Source of the DNA: Clostridia bacterium
GTDB lineage: Bacteria; Bacillota; Clostridia; Christensenellales; Borkfalkiaceae
Direction: 5' to 3'
Length of the DNA stretch: 64,000 bases
NCBI GenBank assembly: GCA_017502525.1
Contig: JAFVUV010000032.1
Coordinates: forward strand, 62,001-126,000
Below, piece after piece: positions 46,304-54,962 of this stretch. The first letter of the stretch is position 1, and each line of letters begins with the position of its first letter. The notes below the pieces were generated by a model. It had not been told where the DNA came from. It did not search any database and saw only the letters and a list, made by a program, of their open reading frames with translations. The position numbers and the translations under genes were made by a program.

Positions 46304-46834
46304 ATGAAAAAGCAAGATTACGATTTTAATAATTTCGATAGACTGACTATAATTGCAAAAAAGGCGGTTTATCCCGAAGTTTTGTCATCTTACTCCGTTT
46401 TTGGGTGGAAAGAAAAAAATAAAAAAGACGACGTTAGCCGTGGAGATATCGTCCACGTTGAGATGCTTAGAGAACATAAAATAAAAAACAAGGACGAACT
46501 ACAATATTTGCAAGTGTGTTTTGAAAGTGAACTTGATAAACTTTCCGACGCACACACGTATAAAAACGCAAAATCAAAGGCGATTGCGATAACCGTTAGC
46601 TCGTGTGCGGTGCTTTTTAGCCTATTGTGTTTGCCTTTGATATTTAGCGCGACGACAGTGCTTAATATTTTAGGGTATTCATTGATAAGCACGTTTTTGC
46701 TTGCACCTATTTTTTCGTTGCCACTTTTTATTAAATTTCGCAAAAAGGAAAATAAAAAGTTTAATGATATAAGTGGAAAGTGTATAAAGATTATTGAAGG
46801 CATTTTACAAAAAGCAAAAGGGTTAACGGAATAA
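46304..46834 (+). CDS. Hypothetical two-helix membrane protein
   Basis: No family is recognised for this 176-residue protein. A charged N-terminal half is followed by two adjacent membrane helices (AIAITVSSCAVLFSLLCLPL and LNILGYSLISTFLLAPIF, about residues 90-145) and a short Lys-rich tail. It lies 4 bp upstream of the cardiolipin synthase gene, so the two are co-transcribed, suggesting a membrane-related function. The start follows AAAGGTAG. Confidence 0.75.
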   Translation: MKKQDYDFNNFDRLTIIAKKAVYPEVLSSYSVFGWKEKNKKDDVSRGDIVHVEMLREHKIKNKDELQYLQVCFESELDKLSDAHTYKNAKSKAIAITVSSCAVLFSLLCLPLIFSATTVLNILGYSLISTFLLAPIFSLPLFIKFRKKENKKFNDISGKCIKIIEGILQKAKGLTE

Positions 46835-46838
46835 GAAT

Positions 46839-48419
46839 ATGAGAAGAAAGAGCGTAAGTAGTGGACTTTGGAAACTTAGAGGGAAGTCTTTTGAAAATAA
46901 GATAGTAAAGATAAAAACGGAAACTAGCAGTTGGGGAGTATTTAAGACTTTGTTAGTCGCCTTTCTTATTGCCGTGCAAGTAGCGTTTTTAATATATTTG
47001 CAAACGAGTTTTTACTATGGATTCAAATGGTTTATGATAATTAACACCGCGCTTTGTTTAATAACTTGCGTATACGTTTTATCGTCAAATAAAAACGGAC
47101 TGTCAAAAGCCGTATGGATAATATTTATACTCATAGGCGTTTCTTTCGGTTATATCATTTACTGGCTGTCCGACGAGCGTATTTTCTTTTGTCGTGCGAA
47201 AAAGCGTAGCGAAAAAGTTTTGTTAAAGGCGCAAAAATATACTAACAAGCAAGGTATAAATTATAATAATTTAGCTGTGCGCAATGATGCGACTTTTTTA
47301 AGTTCAGCAGGGTTTGAGGCTTACACTAGCACCAAGTTAGAATATTTTTCTTCAGGAAGTAGCGTGTTTGACGATATTTTAGAGAGTATAAAAAACGCAA
47401 AAAAATTTATTTTTTTGGAATTTTATATCGTGTCGGAAGGCGTATTATTTGATAGATTATGCTATGCGTTAGAAGATAAAGTTAATCAGGGCGTGGACGT
47501 AAGGCTTATTTACGACGATATGGGGTGCCACAAAACGCTTACGCGAAAGGCCAAAAAGCGACTAATCAATATGGGAGTAAAGATTAAACCGTTCAACAAA
47601 CTTTTGCCACTTTTCGCCGTGATTATGAACTATCGCGACCACCGTAAAATCGTTGTGGTTGACGGAAAGGTGGCGTATACGGGAGGGATAAATCTTGCCG
47701 ACGAATATATTAACGAAAAGAAAATGCACGGATACTGGAAAGATTGCGCTATAAAACTGAAAGGTCCTGCCGTTGATAAGTTTACGCTTATATTTTTAAG
47801 CCAATGGGAGTTTTTAGGAAAGCCAATCGAAGATTATTCTAAATATTTGAATTTATATTCTACTTTCGATAATTCTTCAATAGTTATACCTTACGCGGAC
47901 GGGTTAGAATACGCGCTGCCTGTCGGCAAGACCGTTTATGAAAATTTAATTTCTAACGCTCGTGAAAAAATTTATATTATGACGCCGTATTTTATTACCG
48001 ACGAAACGATAACTAATCTTCTTAAGAGCAAGGCGTTATCAGGGGTGGACGTGCGACTAATATTGCCAAGCGTGCCTGATAAAGCTTACGTTTATGGGGT
48101 AACTCGTTCTAATGCGGAAAAACTTATTGATTACGGCGTTAAAGTTTATACTATGAACAACTCTTTTGTTCACGCAAAAATGGTGTTAACGGAAAACGCG
48201 GTTGCAATAGGTTCGGTTAATATGGACTTAAGGAGTTTCTACCAACAGTTTGAGTGCGCCGTTTATTTAAACGACCCTGTTATTATGAAAGATACGTTTA
48301 ACGACGTTGAAAAAGTTATTTCTAAAAGTACGCTAATAACACAAGAAAATAAAATGCGAAGGAATTTTTTCTATCGTATTTTTGCAGGCGTTATGCAAGT
48401 ATTCGCGCCGTTTATGTGA
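46839..48419 (+). CDS. cls: Cardiolipin synthase (phospholipase D family)
   Basis: It joins two phosphatidylglycerol molecules into cardiolipin at the membrane. The 526-residue protein has N-terminal membrane helices (about residues 30-50, 55-75, 85-110). Two PLD motifs follow: HRKIVVVDGKVAYTGGIN, and VHAKMVLTENAVAIGSVNMD, each with the H-x-K-x4-D signature. Its predicted length is close to Bacillus ClsA. It is co-directional with the small membrane protein just upstream. Its stop at 48419 touches the stop of the convergent flippase gene at 48420, with no terminator between them. Confidence 0.93.
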   Translation: MRRKSVSSGLWKLRGKSFENKIVKIKTETSSWGVFKTLLVAFLIAVQVAFLIYLQTSFYYGFKWFMIINTALCLITCVYVLSSNKNGLSKAVWIIFILIGVSFGYIIYWLSDERIFFCRAKKRSEKVLLKAQKYTNKQGINYNNLAVRNDATFLSSAGFEAYTSTKLEYFSSGSSVFDDILESIKNAKKFIFLEFYIVSEGVLFDRLCYALEDKVNQGVDVRLIYDDMGCHKTLTRKAKKRLINMGVKIKPFNKLLPLFAVIMNYRDHRKIVVVDGKVAYTGGINLADEYINEKKMHGYWKDCAIKLKGPAVDKFTLIFLSQWEFLGKPIEDYSKYLNLYSTFDNSSIVIPYADGLEYALPVGKTVYENLISNAREKIYIMTPYFITDETITNLLKSKALSGVDVRLILPSVPDKAYVYGVTRSNAEKLIDYGVKVYTMNNSFVHAKMVLTENAVAIGSVNMDLRSFYQQFECAVYLNDPVIMKDTFNDVEKVISKSTLITQENKMRRNFFYRIFAGVMQVFAPFM

Positions 48420-49964
48420 TTAGTTTTTGTTTGCGATTTTGCCGAAGGATAATTGTTTAGCCTTCGGCTTGTTTATTTTAAATTTCCGTTTAATTAGGTC
48501 AACGCTAAGCAAGTTAAAGCCAAAGTATAAAGATGCGTTAAATATAATCATAACAAAACTGCAAACTAAAAAGGTTATAAAAGTTCCAAGCACCGAGAGC
48601 AATAATTTTTTAAGCATAAGTCCTAATATGGAGGTAGGAACTAAAAGAAATATTGACCAAATTAAAAATTTAACGTATTTTGGTTTTTCTGCGCAGTTTT
48701 TGTTAAGTAAGACTAGGTTTAATATTGAAGTTAAACCGTAAATGAAAGAGAAACCTATAAGAAGCGAATATATACCGCATACTTTAGGCAAGAACCAAAT
48801 ACAAAGCAACATAAATATCCCACTTATTATATAATAGACAAGCGTTTTATGTTCAAGTCCCATAGAGTTAAGCATACTAGTAGTTATACTAGATAGGCTC
48901 ATAAATAGCATTAAAAACGCACTAGCCGTAAGATAGGTTCCGCACTCGTGCCCGTTAAAAACTAAAATACCTATTTCTTTACCGCATACGAAAAATATGG
49001 GGATAAAAAGGCTGGTTAAAAAAATACAAAATTTAAGTGCCTTTTCCACGTCTCGCTTTAGATAATAGCTCCGTTTTTTGTAAAAGCTTTCGGAAATTTC
49101 CGGCACTAAAACGAGAGTGAACGAACCGATTAGCGTGGTGGGAATAAAAAGTAAGGGTATTGCTTGCCCGACCGCCGCCCCGAAAGAACTCATTGCTTCA
49201 GCGTTGGTGTATCCTGCAGCCACTAACCTTAACGGCAAAATTATAGACACCATTGATACTGCAAGTGAGTTTGCCGTGCGCATTGCCGTAACAGGCATAG
49301 CAGAAGCAAGTAACGGCTTAAATTCACCGCGCGGATTTTTTAGTTTGTGCCGTCTTAAAAAGAAAACCACGACTGCAAGTGCAAAAGAAAACACGTATGA
49401 TATAAGTACGGCAACGCCAGCGCGGAAAGCACCGTCGTAAACGTCGCTAGCAAAAGTGATAAGAATAACGCCCACGATTATCATACACGCTTCTTCTAAT
49501 AGTTCTATTATACTATAAGGCAAAAAGTCTTTATCTCCCCAAAAAACGCCCCGCAAAACCGCGTATACCGAAGTGAAAATCAAACCGGGCAAAACGACTT
49601 TAAAAACGCTTATACATCTTGGGTCTGCAAAAATAAAAGTCAGTTTCGGCGCAAAAATAAAAAACACTATGAATAATGGGATGGCAAAGCATAAAGTAAC
49701 GGTTATTCCCGCACTTATAATAGAGTTTGCCTTATCGTACTTTTTCTCCGCGCGATATTTGGTCATAAGACGTGAAACGGTAATCGGCGTGCCCGAGCAA
49801 GAAATAGTTAGAAGTAGACTGAATACTGATAGCGCAACTTGATAAATACCTATGCCTTCAGCACCGATAGAGTGCGAAAGATAAACTCTATATAAAAAGC
49901 CTAAAAATTTTTCACATATAGAAAATACGGTTACGATTGCTACCGTTTTAAAAAAAGCGCGCAA
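48420..49964 (-). CDS. SpoVB/MurJ-like MOP-superfamily flippase
   Basis: This 514-residue integral membrane protein has about 14 predicted helices. The N-terminus (FFKTVAIVTVFSICEKFLGFLYRVYLSHSIGAEGIGIYQ) and the EACMIIVGVILI region are characteristic of the SpoVB branch of the polysaccharide-export/MATE-like MOP family. Members flip lipid-linked intermediates, such as lipid II, for cortex or wall synthesis. Assignment to SpoVB rather than general MurJ is from N-terminal similarity. Together with the SpoIIQ-like LytM protein it hints at sporulation ancestry. It converges with cls without a spacer. Confidence 0.82.
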   Translation of the reverse strand: MRAFFKTVAIVTVFSICEKFLGFLYRVYLSHSIGAEGIGIYQVALSVFSLLLTISCSGTPITVSRLMTKYRAEKKYDKANSIISAGITVTLCFAIPLFIVFFIFAPKLTFIFADPRCISVFKVVLPGLIFTSVYAVLRGVFWGDKDFLPYSIIELLEEACMIIVGVILITFASDVYDGAFRAGVAVLISYVFSFALAVVVFFLRRHKLKNPRGEFKPLLASAMPVTAMRTANSLAVSMVSIILPLRLVAAGYTNAEAMSSFGAAVGQAIPLLFIPTTLIGSFTLVLVPEISESFYKKRSYYLKRDVEKALKFCIFLTSLFIPIFFVCGKEIGILVFNGHECGTYLTASAFLMLFMSLSSITTSMLNSMGLEHKTLVYYIISGIFMLLCIWFLPKVCGIYSLLIGFSFIYGLTSILNLVLLNKNCAEKPKYVKFLIWSIFLLVPTSILGLMLKKLLLSVLGTFITFLVCSFVMIIFNASLYFGFNLLSVDLIKRKFKINKPKAKQLSFGKIANKN

Positions 49965-50021
49965 AATAAAGTTCCCCTTTTAAGTTGTCCTTAAAGTATT
50001 CTATTCAGCCACAAACGTAAA

Positions 50022-50034
50022 TATAATATGAGTA
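50022..50034 (+). promoter_or_regulatory. -10 element of a probable leaderless LysM gene
   Basis: TATAAT (50022-50027) ends exactly 6 bases before ATG 50034, so the predicted start point is the A of that ATG. There is no Shine-Dalgarno and only a weak -35. The same 6-base spacing occurs at addB. Confidence 0.5.
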
Positions 50035-50315
50035 TGAAAAACTTTTTTTACCGTGTTTCCGACGGGGAAACGATTTTATCTATATCGCAAAAAATCGGCG
50101 TGCCCGTCCACCTGATAATTAAGACCAACAACCTAAAACAAGAAGTTAGCGAAGGCGACCTGTTGTATATAGAAAAACAAGACGGCACTTTGTATAAAGT
50201 TCAGCCTTTCGACACAGCACAACTCGTTGCCGAAAAATTTGGCGTTGATAAAACTGCCCTTTTAGAAAAAAACGGTGTGAATTACCTTTTTTACGGCTTG
50301 ACAATAATTATTTGA
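50034..50315 (+). CDS. Small LysM-domain protein
   Basis: The 93-residue product (from ATG 50034) contains one clear LysM motif (YRVSDGETILSISQKIGVPVHLIIKTNNLKQEVSEGDLLYI) and a second weaker one (YKVQPFDTAQLVAEKFGVDKTALLEKNG). LysM binds N-acetylglucosamine polymers such as peptidoglycan. No signal peptide is visible, so it may act in the cytoplasm or forespore, like several small spore LysM proteins. An in-frame ATG at 50028 overlaps the -10 region. The gene is divergent from the SpoVB-like flippase, so both may relate to wall or spore layers. Confidence 0.75.
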   Translation: MKNFFYRVSDGETILSISQKIGVPVHLIIKTNNLKQEVSEGDLLYIEKQDGTLYKVQPFDTAQLVAEKFGVDKTALLEKNGVNYLFYGLTIII

Positions 50316-50331
50316 ATTTTCAAAAAAGTAC

Positions 50332-50371
50332 TTGACAATGCTTATTTTAAATGATATCATTTTGATATCAA
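50332..50371 (+). promoter_or_regulatory. SPFH-operon promoter with tandem TGATATCA boxes
   Basis: TTGACA (50332-50337), a 17-bp spacer, extended TGA and TATCAT (50355-50360). Two palindromic boxes, ATGATATCAT (50351-50360) and TTGATATCAA (50362-50371), share TGATATCA with centres 11 bp apart, one helical turn. They cover the -10 and the start point. Tandem short boxes one turn apart are the signature of ribbon-helix-helix repressors, and one is encoded at 51424. Confidence 0.75.
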
Positions 50372-50390
50372 ATAAAACGAGGGAGTAATT

Positions 50391-51422
50391 ATGCAAGAAA
50401 AAATTTTAAACAACAAAAAGCACGGTATGATTGCGTTAGTTATAACGGGGTTGTTGTATTTATTAGGCCTTGGTGCGTTAATTTACGGGGGCATACTTAT
50501 TGAAACTGAAAACAGCGTATTGGCTATCGCTTTGTTAGTCGCAGGCGGGGTATGGACGAGTATAGGTTGGTTGCCCTTTTTAGGCTTAAAGATATTAAAA
50601 CCGCAAGAAGCGTTAGTTTTAACTTTGTTCGGTAAATACGTTGGTACGATAAAAGGGGACGGGTTCTACTTTGTAAATCCATTTTGTCAAAGCGTAAACC
50701 CTGCGGCCAAAACAAAACTTAATCAAAGTGGAGACGTGAGTGCGCCCGTTACTAGCGCGCCCGTAAAAATAGACGCGTCGGGTACGGTATCTTTCAATAC
50801 TGTAGTAAACAATAAAATATCTTTAAAGATTATGACGCTCAATAACAGCCGTCAAAAGATTAACGATTGTTTGGGCAACCCTATTGAAATAGGTATCGCA
50901 GTAATGTGGCGCGTCGTTGATACCGCTAAGGCAGTATTTAACGTTGATAATTATAAAGAATATCTTTCGCTTCAATGCGACAGCGCGTTAAGAAATATCG
51001 TGCGAATATATCCTTACGACGTTTCGCAAGGTGTTGATACTACGGGCGACGGAGTGGCGGATGAAGGCAGTTTGCGTGGTTCAAGCGAAGTGGTTGCCGC
51101 GCGTATTCGTGATGAAATTCAAGATAGAGTTCAAGAAGCAGGCTTAGAAGTATTAGAAGCGCGCATTACCTATCTTGCTTACGCACCAGAAATCGCTGCG
51201 GTTATGCTTCAACGCCAACAAGCGTCTGCGATAATCGATGCAAGAAGGATGATAGTTGACGGCGCGGTGGGTATGGTAGAGATGGCGCTTGAACGCCTTA
51301 ACGAAAAAGATATAGTTAACCTTGATGAAGAAAGAAAGGCGGCAATGGTTTCTAACTTATTAGTTGTACTTTGTGGCAATCGAGATGCACAACCTATAGT
51401 AAATTCAGGCAGTTTATATTAA
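50391..51422 (+). CDS. SPFH/Band-7 domain membrane protein
   Basis: A stomatin/prohibitin-family scaffold protein of 343 residues. Two N-terminal hydrophobic helices (about residues 13-37 and 45-70) anchor it. An SPFH domain follows (EALVLTLFGKYVGTIKGDGFYFVNPF ... VMWRVVDTAKAVFNVDNYKEYL ... RNIVRIYPYDVS). A coiled segment (IRDEIQDRVQEAGLEVLEARITYLAYAPEIAAVMLQRQQASAIIDARR) comes next. Members organise membrane microdomains and often escort proteases. The next gene, two bases downstream, encodes an Arc-like DNA-binding protein, a pairing that suggests autoregulation through the TGATATCA boxes. Confidence 0.88.
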   Translation: MQEKILNNKKHGMIALVITGLLYLLGLGALIYGGILIETENSVLAIALLVAGGVWTSIGWLPFLGLKILKPQEALVLTLFGKYVGTIKGDGFYFVNPFCQSVNPAAKTKLNQSGDVSAPVTSAPVKIDASGTVSFNTVVNNKISLKIMTLNNSRQKINDCLGNPIEIGIAVMWRVVDTAKAVFNVDNYKEYLSLQCDSALRNIVRIYPYDVSQGVDTTGDGVADEGSLRGSSEVVAARIRDEIQDRVQEAGLEVLEARITYLAYAPEIAAVMLQRQQASAIIDARRMIVDGAVGMVEMALERLNEKDIVNLDEERKAAMVSNLLVVLCGNRDAQPIVNSGSLY

Positions 51423-51423
51423 T

Positions 51424-51627
51424 ATGAGTGAAAACGGAAAAAAGCAGATGCCGCTTAGGGTGTCGGAAAAATTATTTAACGCTATATCGGCGTGGGCGGA
51501 AGATGATTTTCGTTCGGTCAACGGTCAGATAGAATATTTGCTTACTGAGTGCGTAAAACAGCGCAAAAAGAACGGTAAGTACGTTGGCGAAAAAATAGAC
51601 GAGCCTATTGAATTAGATATTAAATAG
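51424..51627 (+). CDS. Arc-type ribbon-helix-helix DNA-binding protein
   Basis: The 67-residue protein has the RHH core KQMPLRVSEKLFNAISAWAEDDFRSVNGQIEYLLTECV: a short beta strand (MPLRVS), helix A, a turn and helix B. Such dimers insert the beta ribbon into tandem operator boxes. It starts immediately after the SPFH stop codon, so it is coupled to it. The likely targets are the twin TGATATCA boxes over the operon promoter. A role as a toxin-antitoxin antitoxin is less likely because no toxin is adjacent. Confidence 0.82.
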   Translation: MSENGKKQMPLRVSEKLFNAISAWAEDDFRSVNGQIEYLLTECVKQRKKNGKYVGEKIDEPIELDIK

Positions 51628-51636
51628 TTATATTAA

Positions 51637-51667
51637 AAACGAAAAACGTGGCGGAGCGTTTTTCGTT
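51637..51667 (+). terminator. Terminator of the SPFH operon
   Basis: AACGAAAAACG (51639-51649) and CGTTTTTCGTT (51657-51667) form an 11-bp stem. Confidence 0.7.
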
Positions 51668-51723
51668 TGCTATTTTAAAGTAAAAAGGGTATAATTATAT
51701 TAAATTATTTAAGGAGTAATGAA

Positions 51724-52230
51724 ATGAGCAAAATTTGTATAGAACTTACTGACGGTAGAAAAATGAATTTAGAACTTTATCCTGAACACGCGCCAAAAAC
51801 GGTTGAAAACTTTTTAAGTTTAATAGAACAAAAGTTTTTTGACGGGCTTTGTTTTCACCGTGTTATAAAAGATTTTATGATTCAAGGTGGCGGATTTACC
51901 TTTAACGGCAACTTGATTGAGAAAAAAGGCGCGCAAACTATCAAAGGCGAATTTGATTCTAACGGATTTCCTAATAAGTTAAAACACACGCCTGGCGTTA
52001 TCTCAATGGCAAGAACTATGTTCCCAAACTCAGCGTCGTCACAATTTTTTATTTGCGTAGAAAACACGCCTTATTTAGATGGGGAATACGCGGCTTTCGG
52101 TAAAACCATTGATGAACAAAGTTTGCAGGTCGCAATCGATATTTCAAAGGTGAAAACTACGAACGTTGGCTATTACGGCGACGTTCCCGTTGAGCCTATC
52201 GTAATTAAAACGATTAGCATAATAGACTAA
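51724..52230 (+). CDS. Cyclophilin-type peptidyl-prolyl isomerase
   Basis: The 168-residue cytoplasmic protein catalyses cis-trans isomerisation of X-Pro bonds. The conserved motifs are FHRVIKDFMIQGGGFT (with the catalytic Arg in FHRV), SMARTMFPNSASSQFFICVENTPYLDGEYAAFG and VEPIVIKTI. It has no signal peptide. The start follows AAGGAG and the gene ends with a hairpin terminator at 52238-52273. Confidence 0.95.
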   Translation: MSKICIELTDGRKMNLELYPEHAPKTVENFLSLIEQKFFDGLCFHRVIKDFMIQGGGFTFNGNLIEKKGAQTIKGEFDSNGFPNKLKHTPGVISMARTMFPNSASSQFFICVENTPYLDGEYAAFGKTIDEQSLQVAIDISKVKTTNVGYYGDVPVEPIVIKTISIID

Positions 52231-52237
52231 CGATAAA

Positions 52238-52273
52238 AAAAGAATTAATGGTTTATTACCTTAATTCTTTTTT
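52238..52273 (+). terminator. Cyclophilin gene terminator
   Basis: AAAAGAATTAA and TTAATTCTTTT pair, with an inner GGT/ACC, followed by T residues. Confidence 0.82.
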
Positions 52274-52334
52274 GTTGCTTGAAGGATTTTCAAGTGCGAT
52301 TTATATTAAATTATCGTATAAATTTAGTAAGTTA

Positions 52335-52343
52335 TGGTATAAT
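52335..52343 (+). promoter_or_regulatory. Extended -10 promoter of the XRE-membrane protein gene
   Basis: TGG-TATAAT (52335-52343) is an extended -10 with no good -35, so promoter strength depends on the TG element. Confidence 0.6.
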
Positions 52344-52378
52344 GAAAAAGGTTGAAAACTTTTAAGGGAGAAACTTAT

Positions 52379-53416
52379 ATGGGTTTAACTTTTGGCGATT
52401 TTCTAAAACAAAAAAGATTAGAAAAAAATTTAACGCAAAAACAGCTAGCAAATATTCTTTTCATGTCCGAGTCTGCGGTTAGCAAATGGGAAAAAGGCGT
52501 TTCACATCCGGATATAACTATGCTACCAAAATTATCTGAAGTTTTAAGCGTTTCCGAACACGAACTTATAACCGCAAGCATTGATAATCAATCGAGAAAA
52601 GAAAAAAATCAAGCGAAAAAATGGTGCGCTTTAGTTGTCACTTGGGAACTGTTTTTTTATATTAATTATGCTATTGCAATTCTTACTTGCTTTATTTGTA
52701 ATCTTGCCGTAAGCGGAACTCTATCTTGGTTTTGGATAGTTTTATCCGCACTGCTACTATCGTTCACTTTAATAAACTTACCTAAATTCATAAAAAAGCA
52801 TAAACTTTTATTAATTCCGCTTTTTGATTACGTATCGCTAATAATTTTGCTTGCGGTATGTGCCATTTATACGGCTGGGGATTGGTTTTTTGTAGCAAGC
52901 GTATCGGTGTTGTTAGGGCTAACTATGATTTTTATGCCTATATTTATTGCGAAATTCAGCGTGTTTAATAGAATTAAAAAATATAATGATTTCGTGAGTT
53001 TTTTTATCGACTTTGTGGTGCTAAACGTTCTTCTTTTGGTTATTGAAAGTTATACCTTAATGCATGGTGTGAACGCGTGGTATTTGAAAACGGCATTGCC
53101 GATAGCAGTTGTAGTTTATTTAGCGCTAAACGTGGTTGTAAGTTTAAGATTTTTAAGAACAAACAAGTTGCTAAAGACGGGGCTGATGCTACTTTTAACA
53201 AAAATATTCATTTTCTCGCCACCTTTATTTATCAAAGTTTCTAATCCCGCACTGCAAAAAGAACTTGATGATTTAAACGTGTTTATGGCAAACCTATCCG
53301 TATGGAACGAAAGCACCATAGATAATAACGTATTTTTAATAATTCTTTTAGTTATGGTTGCTTTAACTACGATTTTTACAGCAATAGGCTTAATAAAACA
53401 TTTTAGAAAGAAATAA
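52379..53416 (+). CDS. XRE-family regulator fused to a multi-helix membrane domain
   Basis: ATG 52379 (MGLTFGDFLKQKR) follows AAGGGAG; a TTG 27 bases earlier would overlap that site. Residues 1-65 form an HTH domain (KNLTQKQLANILFMSESAVSKWEKG, then SHPDITMLPKLSEVLSVSEHEL). From about residue 80 to the end there are roughly seven to eight membrane helices. Membrane-tethered XRE proteins of this layout are common in clostridia and may sense envelope signals. No target operator is recognised. It is a single gene with an extended -10 promoter. Confidence 0.85.
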   Translation: MGLTFGDFLKQKRLEKNLTQKQLANILFMSESAVSKWEKGVSHPDITMLPKLSEVLSVSEHELITASIDNQSRKEKNQAKKWCALVVTWELFFYINYAIAILTCFICNLAVSGTLSWFWIVLSALLLSFTLINLPKFIKKHKLLLIPLFDYVSLIILLAVCAIYTAGDWFFVASVSVLLGLTMIFMPIFIAKFSVFNRIKKYNDFVSFFIDFVVLNVLLLVIESYTLMHGVNAWYLKTALPIAVVVYLALNVVVSLRFLRTNKLLKTGLMLLLTKIFIFSPPLFIKVSNPALQKELDDLNVFMANLSVWNESTIDNNVFLIILLVMVALTTIFTAIGLIKHFRKK

Positions 53417-53442
53417 TATCAAATAATATAGTAATTAAAATT

Positions 53443-53482
53443 AAAAACGAGCAAACACGATTTAGCGTTTGCTCGTTTTTTT
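53443..53482. terminator. Bidirectional terminator, XRE-membrane gene and aspS
   Basis: AAAAACGAGCAAAC (53443-53456) and GTTTGCTCGTTTTT (53467-53480) form a 14-bp stem for both convergent genes. Confidence 0.88.
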
Positions 53483-53493
53483 GTTTTGATTTT

Positions 53494-54831
53494 TTACGGT
53501 GTAACTCTGTTTATGTCACGCGGGAACATAGTTGCTTCACGAACGTTTTTAGCGCCGAGTAAGTGCATCGTAAGTCTTTCAAGACCTAGTCCCAAGCCAC
53601 CGTGGGGTGGTGCGCCGTATTTGTGCAACATAAGGTAGGTTTCAAACTGTTCGGGGTCTGTGCCAAGTTTTTTCATCTTTTCTACTTGCATGTTGTAGTC
53701 GTGTATTCTTTGACCACCCGAAGTGATTTCTAAGCCCCTAAACAAAAGGTCGAACGAGAGTGTGTATTCGGGGTCGTTGGGGTCGTCCATCGTATAGAAC
53801 GGACGTTTCTTTGACGGATAATGTGTAATAAAGATGAAGTCGCTTCCTAATTCCTTTTTAGCGTACTTGCCGAGAAGTTCTTCTTCCGCAGGGTCAAAGT
53901 CCTTCATATCAGACGGTTTATACTTAAACTTAGTCATCAATAATTCTTTTGCTTCCATAAACTTCATAACGGGGATTTCGTTGATTTCAGGGATATCTGC
54001 GTGGAGAAGTTCAACTTCGTTCTTATATTCGGTTTTAAGCAAGTTCATAATGTATTTAAGAACGCCAACTTCCATATTCATAATATCTTCAAAACCATTG
54101 ATAAAGCCCATTTCAAAGTCCATTGAAGTATATTCGTTAAGATGGCGTGAAGTATCGTGGTGTTCTGCACGGAAAACGGGTGCTATTTCAAACACGCGTT
54201 CAAAAACGCCAACGAGTGCTTGTTTATAAAGCTGTGGAGACTGTGCAAGATAAACTTGCTTGCCAAAATAATCTAACTTAAACACGTTAGTACCGCCTTC
54301 CGCACCTGCAAAGTTAATTTTGGGCGAACGGATTTCGGTAAAGTTTTGGCTCATAAGATATTCTCTAAAACCCCTTGCAATACCTTCTTGGAGTTTAAAT
54401 ATCGCACGTTCTTTGGGGTTTCTCATTGAAACGGGGCGAAGGTCTAATACGGTCGAAAGTTGGATATTGTCAAGTTGTTTTTTGTTTATTACGATAGGCA
54501 AACCTTCTGCAGGGAGAGATAAAATTTCAACGTTATGAATTTGAATTTCAAATCTTTCGTTACCCTTAGCGTCCTTGCTTGAAACAACCTTACCGGTAAT
54601 TTTAACGCAAGCTTCTTCGCAAAGTTTATCGTCCCAACGGTAATCTGAAAATTCGGGGGCGTAAACGCATTGAACGGTATCTCTAGACGTTCTAATTATA
54701 ACGAACGCGAACCCCGTCATTTCGCGGATACGATGAACGTAGCCTTTTATTGAAACGATTTGACCATCGTAATTTTTCAAATCTGAAAAACTAACGGTGT
54801 CGGTATTATTAATTCCGCAAATTTTATCCAT
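53494..54831 (-). CDS. aspS: Archaeal-type aspartyl-tRNA synthetase, probably non-discriminating
   Basis: It charges Asp onto tRNA(Asp) and, in the archaeal-type family, often also onto tRNA(Asn). ATG 54831 (MDKICGINN) is preferred over an upstream ATG because AAGGAG lies six bases before it. The 445-residue protein has the N-terminal OB-fold (GYVHRIREMTGFAFVIIRTS). The class II motifs follow: RPVSMRNPKERAIFKLQ...PKI, FRAEHHDTSRHLNEYTSMDFEM (motif 2) and GGLGLGLERLTMHLLG with the ending FPRDINRVTP (motif 3). The short size and lack of the bacterial GAD insertion identify the AspRS2 type. If non-discriminating, the cell needs GatCAB for Asn-tRNA. Confidence 0.9.
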   Translation of the reverse strand: MDKICGINNTDTVSFSDLKNYDGQIVSIKGYVHRIREMTGFAFVIIRTSRDTVQCVYAPEFSDYRWDDKLCEEACVKITGKVVSSKDAKGNERFEIQIHNVEILSLPAEGLPIVINKKQLDNIQLSTVLDLRPVSMRNPKERAIFKLQEGIARGFREYLMSQNFTEIRSPKINFAGAEGGTNVFKLDYFGKQVYLAQSPQLYKQALVGVFERVFEIAPVFRAEHHDTSRHLNEYTSMDFEMGFINGFEDIMNMEVGVLKYIMNLLKTEYKNEVELLHADIPEINEIPVMKFMEAKELLMTKFKYKPSDMKDFDPAEEELLGKYAKKELGSDFIFITHYPSKKRPFYTMDDPNDPEYTLSFDLLFRGLEITSGGQRIHDYNMQVEKMKKLGTDPEQFETYLMLHKYGAPPHGGLGLGLERLTMHLLGAKNVREATMFPRDINRVTP

Positions 54832-54962
54832 TTGAGTCTCCTTGAAACAAAAATTCAATTATTATTTAATATTATAATGATAAACTATTTATAAAATTAA
54901 AGCAAGTATTTGCCTTAAAAATTTTAGTCTAAACATAAAAATCCCTAATTTTAGCAAATTGA

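Noticed and set aside
51424..51627. Antitoxin of a toxin-antitoxin pair
   Set aside because: The RHH protein has no adjacent small toxin gene. Its partner is an SPFH protein and the operator pattern suggests simple autoregulation.
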